A DNA stretch of 64,000 nucleotides, from positions 124,001 to 188,000 of the forward strand of contig CAVXAB010000003.1 in the NCBI GenBank assembly GCA_963759545.1. The letters are read 5' to 3'. Origin of the DNA: Trebonia sp963759545. GTDB lineage: Bacteria > Actinomycetota > Actinomycetes > Streptosporangiales > Streptosporangiaceae. The notes beneath the pieces are model-generated. The model was not told the origin of the DNA. It worked only from the letters and a program-made list of their open reading frames with translations, and made no database searches. Shown in pieces: positions 44,722 to 54,400 of the stretch (positions within the stretch are counted from its first letter, which is position 1; each line of letters opens with the position of its first letter). The position numbers and the translations under genes were made by a program.

Positions 44722-44763
44722 TACGCAACGTTCATACAGAACGAGTTACGCAACGTTCATACA
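44722..44763 (+). repeat. 17-bp direct repeat ahead of atpE
   Basis: TACGCAACGTTCATACA occurs at 44722-44738 and again at 44747-44763 (period 25). The pair fills most of the gap between atpB and atpE and contains an AACGTT palindrome. It may be a binding site or a processing feature of the operon mRNA. Confidence 0.75.
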
Positions 44764-44784
44764 AAAGTCGGAAGTGAGGGCCCA

Positions 44785-45051
44785 GTGGCCGCAACAGACA
44801 TGGAAAAGGCAATCGAAGCCGCGGGCGCGTTCATCGGCGGCGGCCTCCTGCTCGGCGGCGGTGCTATCGGCGCCGCGATCGGTGACGGTCTCGCGGGCAG
44901 CGCCACCATTAACGGTGTCGCCAGGCAGCCCGAAGCGCAGACCCGCCTGTTCACGATCTTCTTCACCACAGTCGGCCTGTGCGAGGCCATGTACTTCATC
45001 AACCTCGCATTCATGGCCCTGTTCGTGTTCGTGTTCGGCAAGTCGGTCTGA
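44785..45051 (+). CDS. atpE: ATP synthase F0 subunit c
   Basis: The 88-residue proteolipid has two transmembrane helices joined by the polar loop NGVARQPEAQTRLF. The ion-binding glutamate lies in the second helix (GLCEAMYFINLAFM), of the proton type. The first helix is glycine-rich (FIGGGLLLGGGAIGAAIGDG). The GTG start has GAGGG 5 bases upstream. The stop abuts the atpF start. Confidence 0.96.
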   Translation: MAATDMEKAIEAAGAFIGGGLLLGGGAIGAAIGDGLAGSATINGVARQPEAQTRLFTIFFTTVGLCEAMYFINLAFMALFVFVFGKSV

Positions 45052-45621
45052 GTGGACGCCATGCCACAAGCACTTGCCGCCGGCAACTTCCTGATTCCGA
45101 ACATGACCTTCGTCGTCGAACTGGCGGCGTTCATCATTGTCCTCGGGGTTCTTTGGCGGTACGTCATCCCACCCGTGCAGCGGGCGATGACTGCGCGGCA
45201 GGAAGTGGCAAGGAAGCTGGTGATCGACAGCGAGGAGGCCAAGCAACTCCTCGAGAAGGCGCAGACCGCCTACAAGACGGCGATGGCCGACGCCCGCCAC
45301 GAGGCCGCGCAGTTGCGTGCCCAGGCCGAACATCAGCGGAGGGAGATCGTCGAGGGAGCATCGACAGAGGCAGAGGCAGGGGCCGCGGAGATCATCTCCC
45401 GCGGCCAGGCCCAGCTCGAGGCCGAGCGGCGGCAGGCGATCCGTCAGCTAAAGACCGAGTTGGGCAACTTGGCGGTTGAACTCGCTGAGAAGATCCTTGG
45501 CGAAGCGCTGGCCGACAACCAGCGCCAGGAGCGACTGATCGAACGGTTCCTGAGCCATATCGAGGAAGAGGCGAACGCCGGGCACGTCGCCAGCGTGCTG
45601 CGTCAGAAACCCCGCGGATAG
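45052..45621 (+). CDS. atpF: ATP synthase F0 subunit b
   Basis: The 189-residue protein has one N-terminal transmembrane helix (NMTFVVELAAFIIVLGVLWR) and a long charged coiled-coil stalk (EEAKQLLEKAQTAYKTAMAD through EERANAG-like repeats), as in the peripheral stalk. Start at GTG 45052 or ATG 45061. No delta, alpha, gamma, beta or epsilon gene follows; the next gene is an unrelated PASTA protein on the other strand. Confidence 0.92.
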   Translation: MDAMPQALAAGNFLIPNMTFVVELAAFIIVLGVLWRYVIPPVQRAMTARQEVARKLVIDSEEAKQLLEKAQTAYKTAMADARHEAAQLRAQAEHQRREIVEGASTEAEAGAAEIISRGQAQLEAERRQAIRQLKTELGNLAVELAEKILGEALADNQRQERLIERFLSHIEEEANAGHVASVLRQKPRG

Positions 45622-45698
45622 CCTTCAACCGCATCAAAGCGCACAGGTCGTGCCTCTCGACGCGAACTACTACCGGCGTGGTGCAACTGCACGTGGTC

Positions 45699-45947
45699 CT
45701 AGCCCTCGCGCTCCTGTCGGCCTGGTTTCGTGGAGACCGTCAACTCAATGTGACTGCCAGATGCCACCTCATTCCCGGCGGCCGGTCGCTGACCAATCAC
45801 CATGCTGGGAGGCGCCTTGCCCGGGTCGCTGTGTTGGATGGTGACTTGAGGATCGGCGATAGCTGTGCTGATGATCGCCTGCGCCTGTGCCAGGCTCATG
45901 CCAATGACCGAGGGCATGCGCGGCGCATTTGACTCCATGGCAGTCAT
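45699..45947 (-). CDS. Single PASTA domain protein
   Basis: The 82-residue product is essentially one PASTA domain: MPSVIGMSLAQAQAIISTAI, QHSDPGKAPPSMVIGQRPAA, then GSHIELTVS. PASTA domains bind peptidoglycan or occur in serine/threonine kinases. No signal peptide or membrane segment is visible, so its location is unclear. The start is an ATG without a strong ribosome site. Confidence 0.75.
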   Translation of the reverse strand: MTAMESNAPRMPSVIGMSLAQAQAIISTAIADPQVTIQHSDPGKAPPSMVIGQRPAAGNEVASGSHIELTVSTKPGRQEREG

Positions 45948-46110
45948 GGTAGGCAGGAACCGATCGGCCTCGCTTGGCTACCACCTCGAAGCAAGTTGTC
46001 ACAGGCCGCGGTGCTGACTTCACGCGGTGCCAGCATGTCGGTTCAAACTGCCACGAGCTACTGTGACTGCACTTGATACCCGACATGAACCGAAATGGAA
46101 GCTGGCCGCC

Positions 46111-46503
46111 ATGCCGTCCTCGCGCCGCTCGCCGTCACCCGAGGTCGCTGCCCTCCGCGCCGCAGTCGAGGACAGCTGCCGGCAGCTCCGGGACCAAGTG
46201 CATCAGCAAGCCCGGCTCATCCGCTCCGGCGCCGCCGGCGAGCTGACGCAGGCCGATGTCGAGCGCATGGCCGAGGACATCGCCGCCGCCGCGCGTGCGC
46301 GGCTCGACGCGGCTGCGCCGCCCTGTCAGGGGCCATCGGCTGACCAGGAGCTGCAGGCAACCCGCAGAGAAGCCGCCCAAATCATGGCCGCTGATGGCGC
46401 GCGAGGCTGCCGCCGTACTGCGCAAGGCGTGGCGAGCCAGGCAGAAGGCTTGACACCAATAAGAGCGTCAGCGCGCAGTCACGTCACATTAGGCCCCGCT
46501 TGA
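46111..46503 (+). CDS. Small hypothetical protein, helical
   Basis: From an ATG at 46111, the product (about 130 residues) has a helical middle part: PEVAALRAAVEDSCRQLRDQ, GELTQADVERMAEDIAAAAR and ADQELQATRREAAQIMAA. The end is less convincing and may be frameshifted. No family was recognised. The codon pattern looks coding for the first 100 residues. Confidence 0.45.
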   Translation: MPSSRRSPSPEVAALRAAVEDSCRQLRDQVHQQARLIRSGAAGELTQADVERMAEDIAAAARARLDAAAPPCQGPSADQELQATRREAAQIMAADGARGCRRTAQGVASQAEGLTPIRASARSHVTLGPA

Positions 46504-46514
46504 TATGCGACACC

Positions 46515-46623
46515 GTGGCTTCACGCGGACCAGCACGTCGCGGCCGGCGATCTCGGGCTTGCCGATATCCCGGAGCTCGAGCACATCCGCCGAGCCGTAG
46601 CGGTCTTGGACGATCGCTTCCAC
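46515..46623 (-). pseudogene. N-terminal fragment of a zinc-type alcohol dehydrogenase/quinone oxidoreductase
   Basis: From a GTG at 46623, the minus strand reads VEAIVQDRYGSADVLELRDI, then GKPEIAGRDVLVRVKP. That is the start of medium-chain dehydrogenase/reductase proteins (normally followed by a GroES-like catalytic domain). The similarity ends after about 37 codons and the frame stops shortly afterwards, so only a gene start remains. The rest of 46504-46797 shows no gene. Confidence 0.75.
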
Positions 46624-46797
46624 GCGCTTCTCCTTCTGCGAGTCGCGCGAGAGTCTGCTCTTCGGCGCGGATGCTGGTGGCGGTAAAGGCGTAGGACTCG
46701 CCGGTTTCCTAGCCAGGCTCCGACGAAGGCACCTCCGCTGCAAGTCCAGGGTTCCGGGCGCAGAGGCCGCAAGCCGGTCTTGCGGTGGTCGGCCTGA

Positions 46798-47049
46798 TCA
46801 GGCGTTCTGCTTCTTGCCGAGGATGTCCTGGGCGATTGAGGCGTTCTCGCCTTCGCCGGGGATGATCATCCACGCTGCCAGGTAGGCCAGCACGCCGGTG
46901 CCTCCGGTGATGACCGAGACGACGGCCACGATCAACCGGACCAGGGTTACGTCCAGGCCGTAGTAGTCGGCGATTCCCGCGCAGATCCCGGCCACCATGC
47001 GGCCCTTCCGGCTGCGCACCAGGATCTTGGTTCCGTTTGTGCCGTTCAT
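46798..47049 (-). CDS. PspC domain membrane protein
   Basis: The 83-residue protein from the ATG at 47049 (GAGGAC upstream) contains the PspC signature KILVRSRKGRMVAGICAGIA, DYYGLDVTLVRLIVAVVSVI and VLAYLAAWMIIPG. PspC proteins sit in the membrane and take part in envelope-stress responses. Here it is a minimal single-domain version with a basic, Lys-rich end. Confidence 0.92.
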   Translation of the reverse strand: MNGTNGTKILVRSRKGRMVAGICAGIADYYGLDVTLVRLIVAVVSVITGGTGVLAYLAAWMIIPGEGENASIAQDILGKKQNA

Positions 47050-47144
47050 GCCGGCCGTCCTCGCGGTGACCCCGGGGGTAGCTGGCCGCCTTCGGCGGCT
47101 GATCCCGGTGCCTGCCCACAGCCTATGCATGCAATCTGAAACTA

Positions 47145-47162
47145 GCAATATTTTTCAAGAAA
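47145..47162. promoter_or_regulatory. Operator-like site ahead of the winged-helix gene
   Basis: GCAATATTTTTCAAGAAA lies 20 bases upstream of the regulator start. Its reverse complement, with only two mismatches of 18, occurs at 47605-47622 before the epimerase gene. Both contain a TTTCWAGAAA palindrome and are strikingly AT-rich. Confidence 0.7.
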
Positions 47163-47181
47163 CAGTTGTACCCTTATCTGC

Positions 47182-47529
47182 ATGGCGGACTGGGGCTTCC
47201 TGACCAACCACGCCCGGGTCCTGTTGCACATTGCCCACGATCCGGGCGCAAGGCTGCGCGACATCGCGGCCACTTTGGGCATCACCGAGCGCCGTGCCCA
47301 CGGCATCGTCACCGACCTGGCCGAGGCCGGCTACGTGATCACGCACAAGGACGGCCGCCGCAACCGCTACGAAATTCAGGCTCACCTGCCGGTACCCGGG
47401 CCCGGAACCAGGGAGCCGGCCGTCGGCGAGGTCGTCGCCCTGTTTGCAGCCCGGCACCGGACCGGAACCGGGGCCGCCCAAGCCAGTGACGATGATGCCG
47501 ACGGCGCGCGCCGGGCGCAAACTCCCTGA
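47182..47529 (+). CDS. Winged-helix transcriptional regulator
   Basis: The 115-residue protein has a MarR/ArsR-like winged helix: NHARVLLHIAHDPGARLRDI, AATLGITERRAHGIVTDLAE and AGYVITHKDGRRNRYEIQ. It should bind DNA. A site in its own promoter region recurs before the downstream epimerase operon, which makes autoregulation and local control likely. The C-terminal 30 residues are acidic and low-complexity. Confidence 0.9.
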   Translation: MADWGFLTNHARVLLHIAHDPGARLRDIAATLGITERRAHGIVTDLAEAGYVITHKDGRRNRYEIQAHLPVPGPGTREPAVGEVVALFAARHRTGTGAAQASDDDADGARRAQTP

Positions 47530-47604
47530 TCTGGCGGGCCGGCAGTATCCGGAGAGGGCTGGCAGGGAAACTCGACTCAGATCCGGACTGAGTATTGTTA
47601 TTCA

Positions 47605-47622
47605 TTTCTAGAAATATATTGC
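47605..47622. promoter_or_regulatory. Operator-like site ahead of the epimerase operon
   Basis: TTTCTAGAAATATATTGC is the inverted counterpart (16 of 18) of the site at 47145-47162. It lies about 95 bases before the epimerase ATG and overlaps an AT-rich promoter-like stretch. Confidence 0.7.
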
Positions 47623-47716
47623 TTGTTTTTTGTGCCCGGCGTAGCGTGGGCGGCAGGCACCGAGGTCCCGCTGTCGCCGACGGCCCCGGCTGCTCGGAGT
47701 CAGGGAGGACCCGGTC

Positions 47717-48663
47717 ATGGGCGAAGACAGACTGCACATCGTGTTCGGGACCGGCCAGGTCGGCAACGCCCTCGCCGCACACCTGGCCGGGCTCGGTATC
47801 ACCGTCCGGGCGGTGTCCAGGCACCGGCCGGCCCACTGGCCGGCGTCGACTGGCGGGCCGCGGATGCCACCGACCCCGAAGCCGCCGCCGACGCGACCAA
47901 AGGTGCGGCGGTCATCTACCAGTGCCTGAACGCCCCGTACACTCAGTGGCCGGAGCGCTTCCCGCCGCTGCAGCGGGGGGTGCTGGCCGCCGCCGAACGC
48001 AACGGCGCGCTGCTAGTGAGCCTGGAGAACCTGTACGGCTACGGCCCGACCGGGGGCACCCCTATGACCGAGGACCTCCCGCTCGCCGCGACGGGCGTCA
48101 AGGGGCGGGCCCGGGGCGCCATGACCACCGAGCTGCTGGCTGCCGCCGACGCCGGCCGGGTCCGGATCACCATCGGGCGGGCCTCGGACTTCTTCGGCCC
48201 CGGCGTCACCGCAGGGTCCACGCTCGGCGAGCGGGCTTTCGGCAACGCCCTGGCCGGCCGGCGCGCCGACTTCATCGGCAACCCGGGACTGCCGCACACC
48301 TACAGCTACGTTCCCGACATCGCCGCCGGCCTGGCCACCCTGGGCACCGACGACCGTGCCGTCGGCCAGGTGTGGCACCTGCCCGGCCCGGCGACCGCCA
48401 CCACCCGGGCGGTCCTGGACCTGATAGCCGACCAGGTCGGGCATCCCGTCGGCGTGCGGTCGCTGCCCAAGCTTGCCGTGCGAGGACTGGGCCTGGTCAA
48501 CCCCATGATGCGGGAGCTGGCCGAGACGTACTACCAGTTCGACGAGCCCTTCGTCCTGGACACCAGCAAGTACCAGGCCACGTTCGGTGCGGCCGGCACG
48601 CCGCTCGCCGACGCCATCGCCGCGACCCTGGCCTGGTACAAGACCCGCCCCGGCACGCCATGA
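47717..48663 (+). CDS. NAD-dependent epimerase/dehydratase family protein, frameshifted
   Basis: The ATG at 47717 (GGAGGA about 8 bases upstream) opens LHIVFGTGQVGNALAAHLAG, a Rossmann GxxGxxG variant. The frame must change by one missing base near 47825-47850 to join VDWRAADATDPEAAADATKG and then VIYQCLNAPYTQW, LVSLENLYGYGPTGGTPMTE and AGSTLGERAFGNALAG. The corrected product of about 315 residues resembles atypical extended SDRs (NAD-epimerase-like). The YxxxK pair is not obvious. Its stop overlaps the next start (ATGA). Confidence 0.8.
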
Positions 48664-48860
48664 CCACCAACCCGGAGGCGGCGAAGCCCCATGACAACTC
48701 ACCCGGTCGTTATTACAGCCCGACGCGGGGCTCCGCGCTCGCCGTGACCACCGGCATCACCGCCGGCGTTCTGCTCCTGGGCACCGCCGCCGCCGGCTTC
48801 CACGACCCCGCGCGCCTGCGACCGCCGCGCCCGGCGCAGCTCCGCGCGAAAGCCCGATGA
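48660..48860 (+). CDS. Small single-pass membrane protein
   Basis: The 66-residue product has a polar start (MTTNPEAAKPHDNSPGRYYS), one hydrophobic helix (LAVTTGITAGVLLLGTAAAG) and a basic proline-rich end. Its ATG overlaps the epimerase stop, and its own stop overlaps the cupin start, so it is embedded in the operon. No family was recognised. Confidence 0.65.
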   Translation: MTTNPEAAKPHDNSPGRYYSPTRGSALAVTTGITAGVLLLGTAAAGFHDPARLRPPRPAQLRAKAR

Positions 48861-49477
48861 CCATGTCCCAGGCTGGTAGGCCCGTGACCGACTTCCGGCC
48901 CTTCTTCAACCCGGCCACAGGCGAGTGGATCACCTACACCGCCATCGCCGAGGACAACCACGGGCAGTTGGTCCGCTTCACTTGGCGCAGCGTCCCGGGC
49001 GGGGTGATCACCGAGCACATCCATCCCCGCCAGGAAGAGCGCTTCACCATCTTGACCGGCGAAGCCCACTTCACCCTCAACGGCCAGAAACGTATAGCCA
49101 GAGCGGGCGAGACGGTCATCGTCCCGGCCGGCGTCCCGCACTCCGAAGGGAACCCAGGACCGGCCGAGATCGAGGGCATCGTCGAGCTCCGCCCGGCCCT
49201 GCGCACCAAAGAGCTGCACGAGGCCTTCGCCGGCCTGGTCGCCGACGGCAAGACCACACCCCGGGGCGCTCCGCGCAACCCGCTTCAGCTCGGCGCCACC
49301 TTCTGGCACTTCCGCCACGAAAGCCGGGTCACCTCACCGCCCATCTGGACCCAGAACCTCATGCTCCCCCCGCTATGGGCACTGGCCAAAGCCTTCGGCG
49401 TCCGCCCCTACTACGACCGCTGGGACAGCCGGATCCCAGATGCGGGCTCAGCCCAACCGCAACTACCCCGTAACTGA
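48857..49477 (+). CDS. Cupin domain protein
   Basis: The 206-residue protein has the two cupin motifs: GVITEHIHPRQEERFTILTG (His-x-His...Glu) and GETVIVPAGVPHSEGNPGPA (with the second His). A metal-binding beta-barrel enzyme or sensor is likely. The C-terminal part (TSPPIWTQNLMLPPLWALAK) is family-specific. It ends the operon headed by the epimerase gene. Confidence 0.9.
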   Translation: MTMSQAGRPVTDFRPFFNPATGEWITYTAIAEDNHGQLVRFTWRSVPGGVITEHIHPRQEERFTILTGEAHFTLNGQKRIARAGETVIVPAGVPHSEGNPGPAEIEGIVELRPALRTKELHEAFAGLVADGKTTPRGAPRNPLQLGATFWHFRHESRVTSPPIWTQNLMLPPLWALAKAFGVRPYYDRWDSRIPDAGSAQPQLPRN

Positions 49478-49750
49478 CCCGCCGCAACGACCCCGCAGGG
49501 GTGATCAGGCCGGCTCAGTCACTGAGTTGACTGGAACCTTCTCGTCAGGCGGCCGGGTGAAGACGGCGCTGTTGCTGTCATCAGCAGTGCTGATAAGGCG
49601 TGCTCAGACTGGCCCTTTCCCCCCACGGCGCGGTGAGGTCTGCTGGAAGGCAGGAGACCGGGACTTCCAGCCCTGAGTTTTCCGCCCCGGCCGCGTGCCG
49701 CGTGCCCCTGGCATGGATGCGGCACCCGCGGGAGCCGATAAGGAGGAACC

Positions 49751-50476
49751 ATGGACCAGAGCTACCCCGTGCAGGTGCGAGCCCGCCTGGACGAGCCGCT
49801 GAGCCGCTGGCTGTGGCTCGTCAAGTGGCTGCTGGCGATCCCGCACTACATCCTGCTGCTCTTCTTGTGGATCGCGTTCGCCGTCGTCACCGTCATCGCG
49901 TTCTTCGCGATCTTGTTCACCGCCCGCTACCCCCGTCGGCTGTTCGGCTTCAACCTGGGAGTGCTGCGCTGGTCCTGGCGGGTCGGCTACTACACCTACA
50001 GCGCCCTGGGGACCGACCGCTACCCTCCCTTCAGCCTGGCTGAAGAGCCGGACTACCCCGCGACGCTGGACGTCCCCTACCCCGAGCGGCTCTCCCGCGG
50101 CCTGGTCCTGGTCAAGTGGTGGCTGCTGGCGATCCCCCAGTACGCCATCACCGCGGTGTTCGCCGGCGGCGCCGCCTACACCGCTACCGGGAGCAAGGGG
50201 GGCACCTGGCAGGCCGACGCCCTCTCCGGCGGCCTGATCGGCCTGCTCGTGTGCTTCGCGGCGATCACGCTGCTGTTCGCCGGCCGCTACCCGCGCGGGC
50301 TGTACGACTTCGTCGTCGGCATGAACCGCTGGGTACTGCGGGTCATCGCCTACGCCGCCCTGATGACCGACGCCTACCCGCCATTCCGCCTGGACCAAGG
50401 CGGAGCCGACCTGCCCGCCCCCGCACCCGACGACCCCGCACCCGCAACGACCGCCTCCGCCGCACCAGTCAGCTAA
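49751..50476 (+). CDS. DUF4389 membrane protein
   Basis: The 241-residue protein contains two related halves, each with KWLLAIPHY/KWWLLAIPQY, a transmembrane pair and FTARYPRRLFGFNLGVLRWS or FAGRYPRGLYDFVVGMNRW, which define DUF4389. A Pro/Ala/Asp-rich tail follows. The function is unknown. The start has AAGGAGGA about 5 bases upstream. Both flanks are duplicated at 41292-41450, where the body of the gene is missing. Confidence 0.92.
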   Translation: MDQSYPVQVRARLDEPLSRWLWLVKWLLAIPHYILLLFLWIAFAVVTVIAFFAILFTARYPRRLFGFNLGVLRWSWRVGYYTYSALGTDRYPPFSLAEEPDYPATLDVPYPERLSRGLVLVKWWLLAIPQYAITAVFAGGAAYTATGSKGGTWQADALSGGLIGLLVCFAAITLLFAGRYPRGLYDFVVGMNRWVLRVIAYAALMTDAYPPFRLDQGGADLPAPAPDDPAPATTASAAPVS

Positions 50477-51456
50477 ACAACCAGATAAGCACAGACGGGG
50501 AGCAAAGTAGTGCGCCCGCGGTGCTCAGCCGGACGTATATGTGACACGGCGGTACTTATGGTGCATGATGCGGCCTTCCCCGGCTCGACCACACAGCCAC
50601 GCCGACTCTGGGATTTCCGGCCTAGTCGAACTGAAGGTCACTGTTGGTTGCATTGATGTGTTACCGTCTCGGTAGTCGAGTCGTTACTCCCGTGTCGCGG
50701 GAGTCATTCAGTTTTGACTGCTGCTCAGGACCCCGGCAGCGGACCTTGTGGACCGCCAAGCCGGAGGAGCCGTGCGACATACCCCGAGGGAACGTCTGCC
50801 GGGCCGTCGTCCGCCGCCGCCATCCAGCTCCACCTGTTTCCGTCAGCGGAGCCGGAGCCCTCCCGGGCCCGAATTGAGTGATCTGGTGACGTCGTGATTA
50901 CCACGCAAGGACGCTCTGGACAGGGGCGAGCGTCGACCCGTCGGCGATTCGCCAGATCAGCGACGCCTTCGGCGACAAGTCTGAGGTGGTATTAATCAGG
51001 CTTTTTGTGACTTAGGTATTCAAAGTCCCCGGCAGCACCATCCACGTCGCTCGGGGCGCGACGAGGGCCGCAAAGGTCTGGCGATGATGTTGTGCGGGTC
51101 GAGGCGACGGCGGCGAGCAGGCTGGGGGGCCGAGCTGGTCGCCGTCGCCGCTCCACGTCAGGCGACCGGCCACGGTCGAAGGCACGCCCCCCGCGCCTGC
51201 CGAATACGAGCCTCGATGGCTTGGACTCAGAGCTACAACGCCTTCGCACATATGCTCTATTCTGTGCGTATTTGATCGTCTAGTGGACGTCATATTCGGC
51301 ATGAGCGACGATCCATGGATTCTGTGCGGGCTGTGTAAGGCGTACAGCTGGAACGCGCTGGGCGGTCAGTGGCGCGGGGCTGGAGAAGGCGGTTACTCTG
51401 CAGGCAGGTGAGCCGTTTTTTGAGTGCTCGCGGCTGGCGACCTGGGTTGGAGAGAT
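50477..51456. other. Gene-poor region upstream of the NACHT gene
   Basis: Nearly 1 kb holds no recognised gene. Traces include a short frame 50915-51015 ending VDPSAIRQISDAFGDKSEVV and LIRLFVT-stop, which could be a remnant coding end, a 7-bp hairpin (ACTCCCG/CGGGAGT, near 50684-50703), and a 36-codon frame at 51301-51411. The promoter of the NACHT gene must lie here. Confidence 0.45.
51301..51411 (+). CDS. Possible 36-residue small protein with CxxC
   Basis: An ATG at 51301 opens MSDDPWILCGLCKAYSWNAL, then GGQWRGAGEGGYSAGR before TGA. It ends 45 bases ahead of the NACHT gene and contains a CGLC pair. No ribosome site is obvious and no family is recognised, so this may be chance. Confidence 0.25.
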   Translation: MSDDPWILCGLCKAYSWNALGGQWRGAGEGGYSAGR

Positions 51457-54400
51457 ATGTCCGCCAATCTCAGCTACGCGGATGCCGTCAAGCTGCTCGG
51501 CGGCGGTGACAAGGGAATTGTTTCTGCGCTGGACAAGTTGACGGGCGGCCTGCTGCTGGCGGCAACAGGGGGTGGCGCGAGCTTTGTGCTGAGCCTTTTT
51601 GACGTCCAGGGTGAATTGGCGCGGCTTAACCAGGAACTGGTGAGCCGCCTAGGGGACCAGGTCCGCGGGCTGGGCCGTTTCGACCGCACGCAGCGGCTGG
51701 CTGCCGCACATAGGGTCATCGTCCTCACCGGGTTCTTCGAGGCGGTCAGCGGCGCGAGGTTTCCTTTGGGCGCGGGGGAGCTGCGGCTGGGCAAGTCTGA
51801 GCAGGTCGGTGTCACCACTGGCGAGCAGGTTCCCTCCCAGCGGCTTGGCGTGCTCGCCGGCATTCTCAATGACAGTGACATTCCGGGGGAAACCATGCGG
51901 TCAGGAAGCGGTATAGCGCCTGACTCTCTGAAAGATTTTTATACGCGCCTGAGCGGACGGCTAATCGTTTACGTAGAAGGACTCGACGCGTGGGACGAGG
52001 TTAGCGACGCTGCCCGGGAGAGCTTCGCCGACGTGCTGCGCGGCCGGGTGCCCGGGATAGCCGTGCGGCGTTATGAGGAGCACCTGCGGCGGCTCTGCGG
52101 CGAGTTTCCTGAGGTGGCGTTCTGGGTGAACCGCCTAGACCATGCCGCAACCCACGATCGGCTTCAGCAGCTGCGCACGGGCTTGGAGGGAATGGGGGAG
52201 GTTCTCGACAGAATCGCCTCCGGCGGCCCTCCCGATGACCGGCGGCAGGCGCTGGCCAGGCGGTATCACAAGAGCCTCGGCCGGCCGGTCGTCGCTGCAG
52301 GCGACGCTCCCGAGGGAATGATCATCCCGTCGCTGGCGGCTGGCTATCTCAGCCCCAGGTACCGTGCCGCGCCTGCCACCCGCACGGCTCGCCTGGACCA
52401 GGAGCACTGGTGGCGGGAACTCCCGGTCCGCGGTGACCTTGAGGCGTTCCTCATCGGCCACCTGACATCCGTTACCGCCACCGAGGCCCCGCTGATCGTG
52501 CTCGGTCAGCCAGGGGCGGGGAAGTCGGTGCTGACCCGGGTCATCGCGGCGCGATTGCCGGCCCGTGACTACATGGCAGTCAGGGTGGAGCTGCGCGACG
52601 TCCCCGCCGACACTGACCTGCAATCTCAGATCGAGTACGCGATCAGGGACGCGACCGGCGAAAGCCTGGGCTGGCCGGGGCTGGCACGGTCAGCCGGCGG
52701 CGCTCTCCCTGTCGTCTTGCTCGACGGGTTCGATGAGCTCCTGCAGGCGACGGGCATCGGCCAGACCGACTACCTGGAACAGATCGTCCGCTTCCAAGAG
52801 CGCGAGGCCGATCAGGGCAGGCCGGTCGCCGTCATCATCACGAGCAGGACAGCAGTCGCTGACAGAGCCCGCCTCCCCGCGTGCGGGGCGGTCGCCGTCC
52901 GGCTGGAACCCTTCTCCGAGGAGCAGGTACGCCGCTGGCTGGCGATCTGGAACGCCAGCAATGCCGCCTACCTGGCCACACGAGGACTGCAGCCGCTCTC
53001 AGCCGACGCCGTCCTGCGGCAGCCGGCGCTTGCCAGTCAGCCGTTGCTCCTGCTCATGCTGGCCCTCTACGACGCGGACGACAACGCCCTGCAGCGGCAT
53101 GCGGCCGGACTCGGCGAGGCGGACGTCTATGAGCGGATCTTGACCCGCTTCGCCGAACGGGAGCTTCGCAAAACCCAGCCGGGCATAGAGGCTGAGCCGT
53201 TGCGTGCCGCAGTGGAGGCGGAACTGCTGCGACTGTCAGTTGCGGCATTTGCGATGTTCAACCGGGGCCGCCAATGGGTCACCGATGAGGAGCTGTCCGC
53301 CGACCTCACCGCGCTGTTCGGTGCCGGCGACACGCGTCAGGCCACAGCAAGCTTTCATGCTCCCGCAACGTTCGCGCAGCTGGTTGTCGGGCGGTTTTTT
53401 TTCATCCACCAGGCGCAGGCCATGCGTGACGGCGCATCCCTCACCACGTGCGAGTTCCTGCACGCAACCTTTGGCGAGTTCCTGTCTGCCCGCCTGGTCC
53501 TGCGGGAACTCGGCGACCTCGCCGCAGTCGCTGCCACCCGCAGCAGGCAGGCTACCGACGACGGCTTCCTGCGTGCCCTGCTGTCATTCGCTCCCCTTAC
53601 CATGCGTGGCACGGTCATCGAGTTCCTCGCTGCGCTCACCCGGCAACTCAGCGGCCATACCCGCGGGCTCCTTCGCGGCCTCCTGCTCGCCGCCTTCCAC
53701 GACGCACTCGAACCCCGCGCTGATTCGAGCTATGACCGCTACCGCCCTGGTCATGTCAGCGCACCAGCCCGTCATGCCGCGTACTCCGCGAACCTACTGC
53801 TCCTCATCGCCCTGATCGGCGGCCCGGTCACCGGCCGGGAACTATTCCCCGATGGCCTGTTCCCTGCGTCCGACTGGCGCCACCACGCGATGCTGTGGCG
53901 GTCGCAGTTCACTGCCGAGGGATGGAAAAACCTGGCCGCAGCACTGCGGCTGCAGCGCATCTGGCACGCCGGCGACCGTGAGATCCGCGTCAGCCTCGAA
54001 CCGTGGAGCACTCCTCGCCTCGACCCCTTCTGGACCTTCATGATTCCCCCAGAAGGCAAGATGCGGAAAGGATACGGCTGGTGCCACATCTCGGCATACG
54101 ATATACGCAAGGAGAGCTACTTTGTTTGTGATACGGCCGATGACATAATCTGGCATGGCCTTGAGCCGATTGTCTTTGAAATGGACCAGCGCGCCCGCGA
54201 GGACGAGTACATGGAAGCAACAACGGCATTCGGTATCCTTTCTGAGGAGCGGGCTGTCTCCGTAACGCACGCCATGACCAGGCTATGGCTCGCATCAAGC
54301 GACCCGGCCGGAACCGAGAAATTGCAGCAAGCCTACGACGACTGCCTGAAGATCATCGAGCGCAGCCGTCCCGAGGAAGACACGGTGACCAGGAATGACT

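Noticed and set aside
47595..48860. Single 421-codon frame covering the epimerase region
   Set aside because: Only its last 66 codons (from 48660) look real. The earlier part is an Arg-rich shadow of the epimerase.
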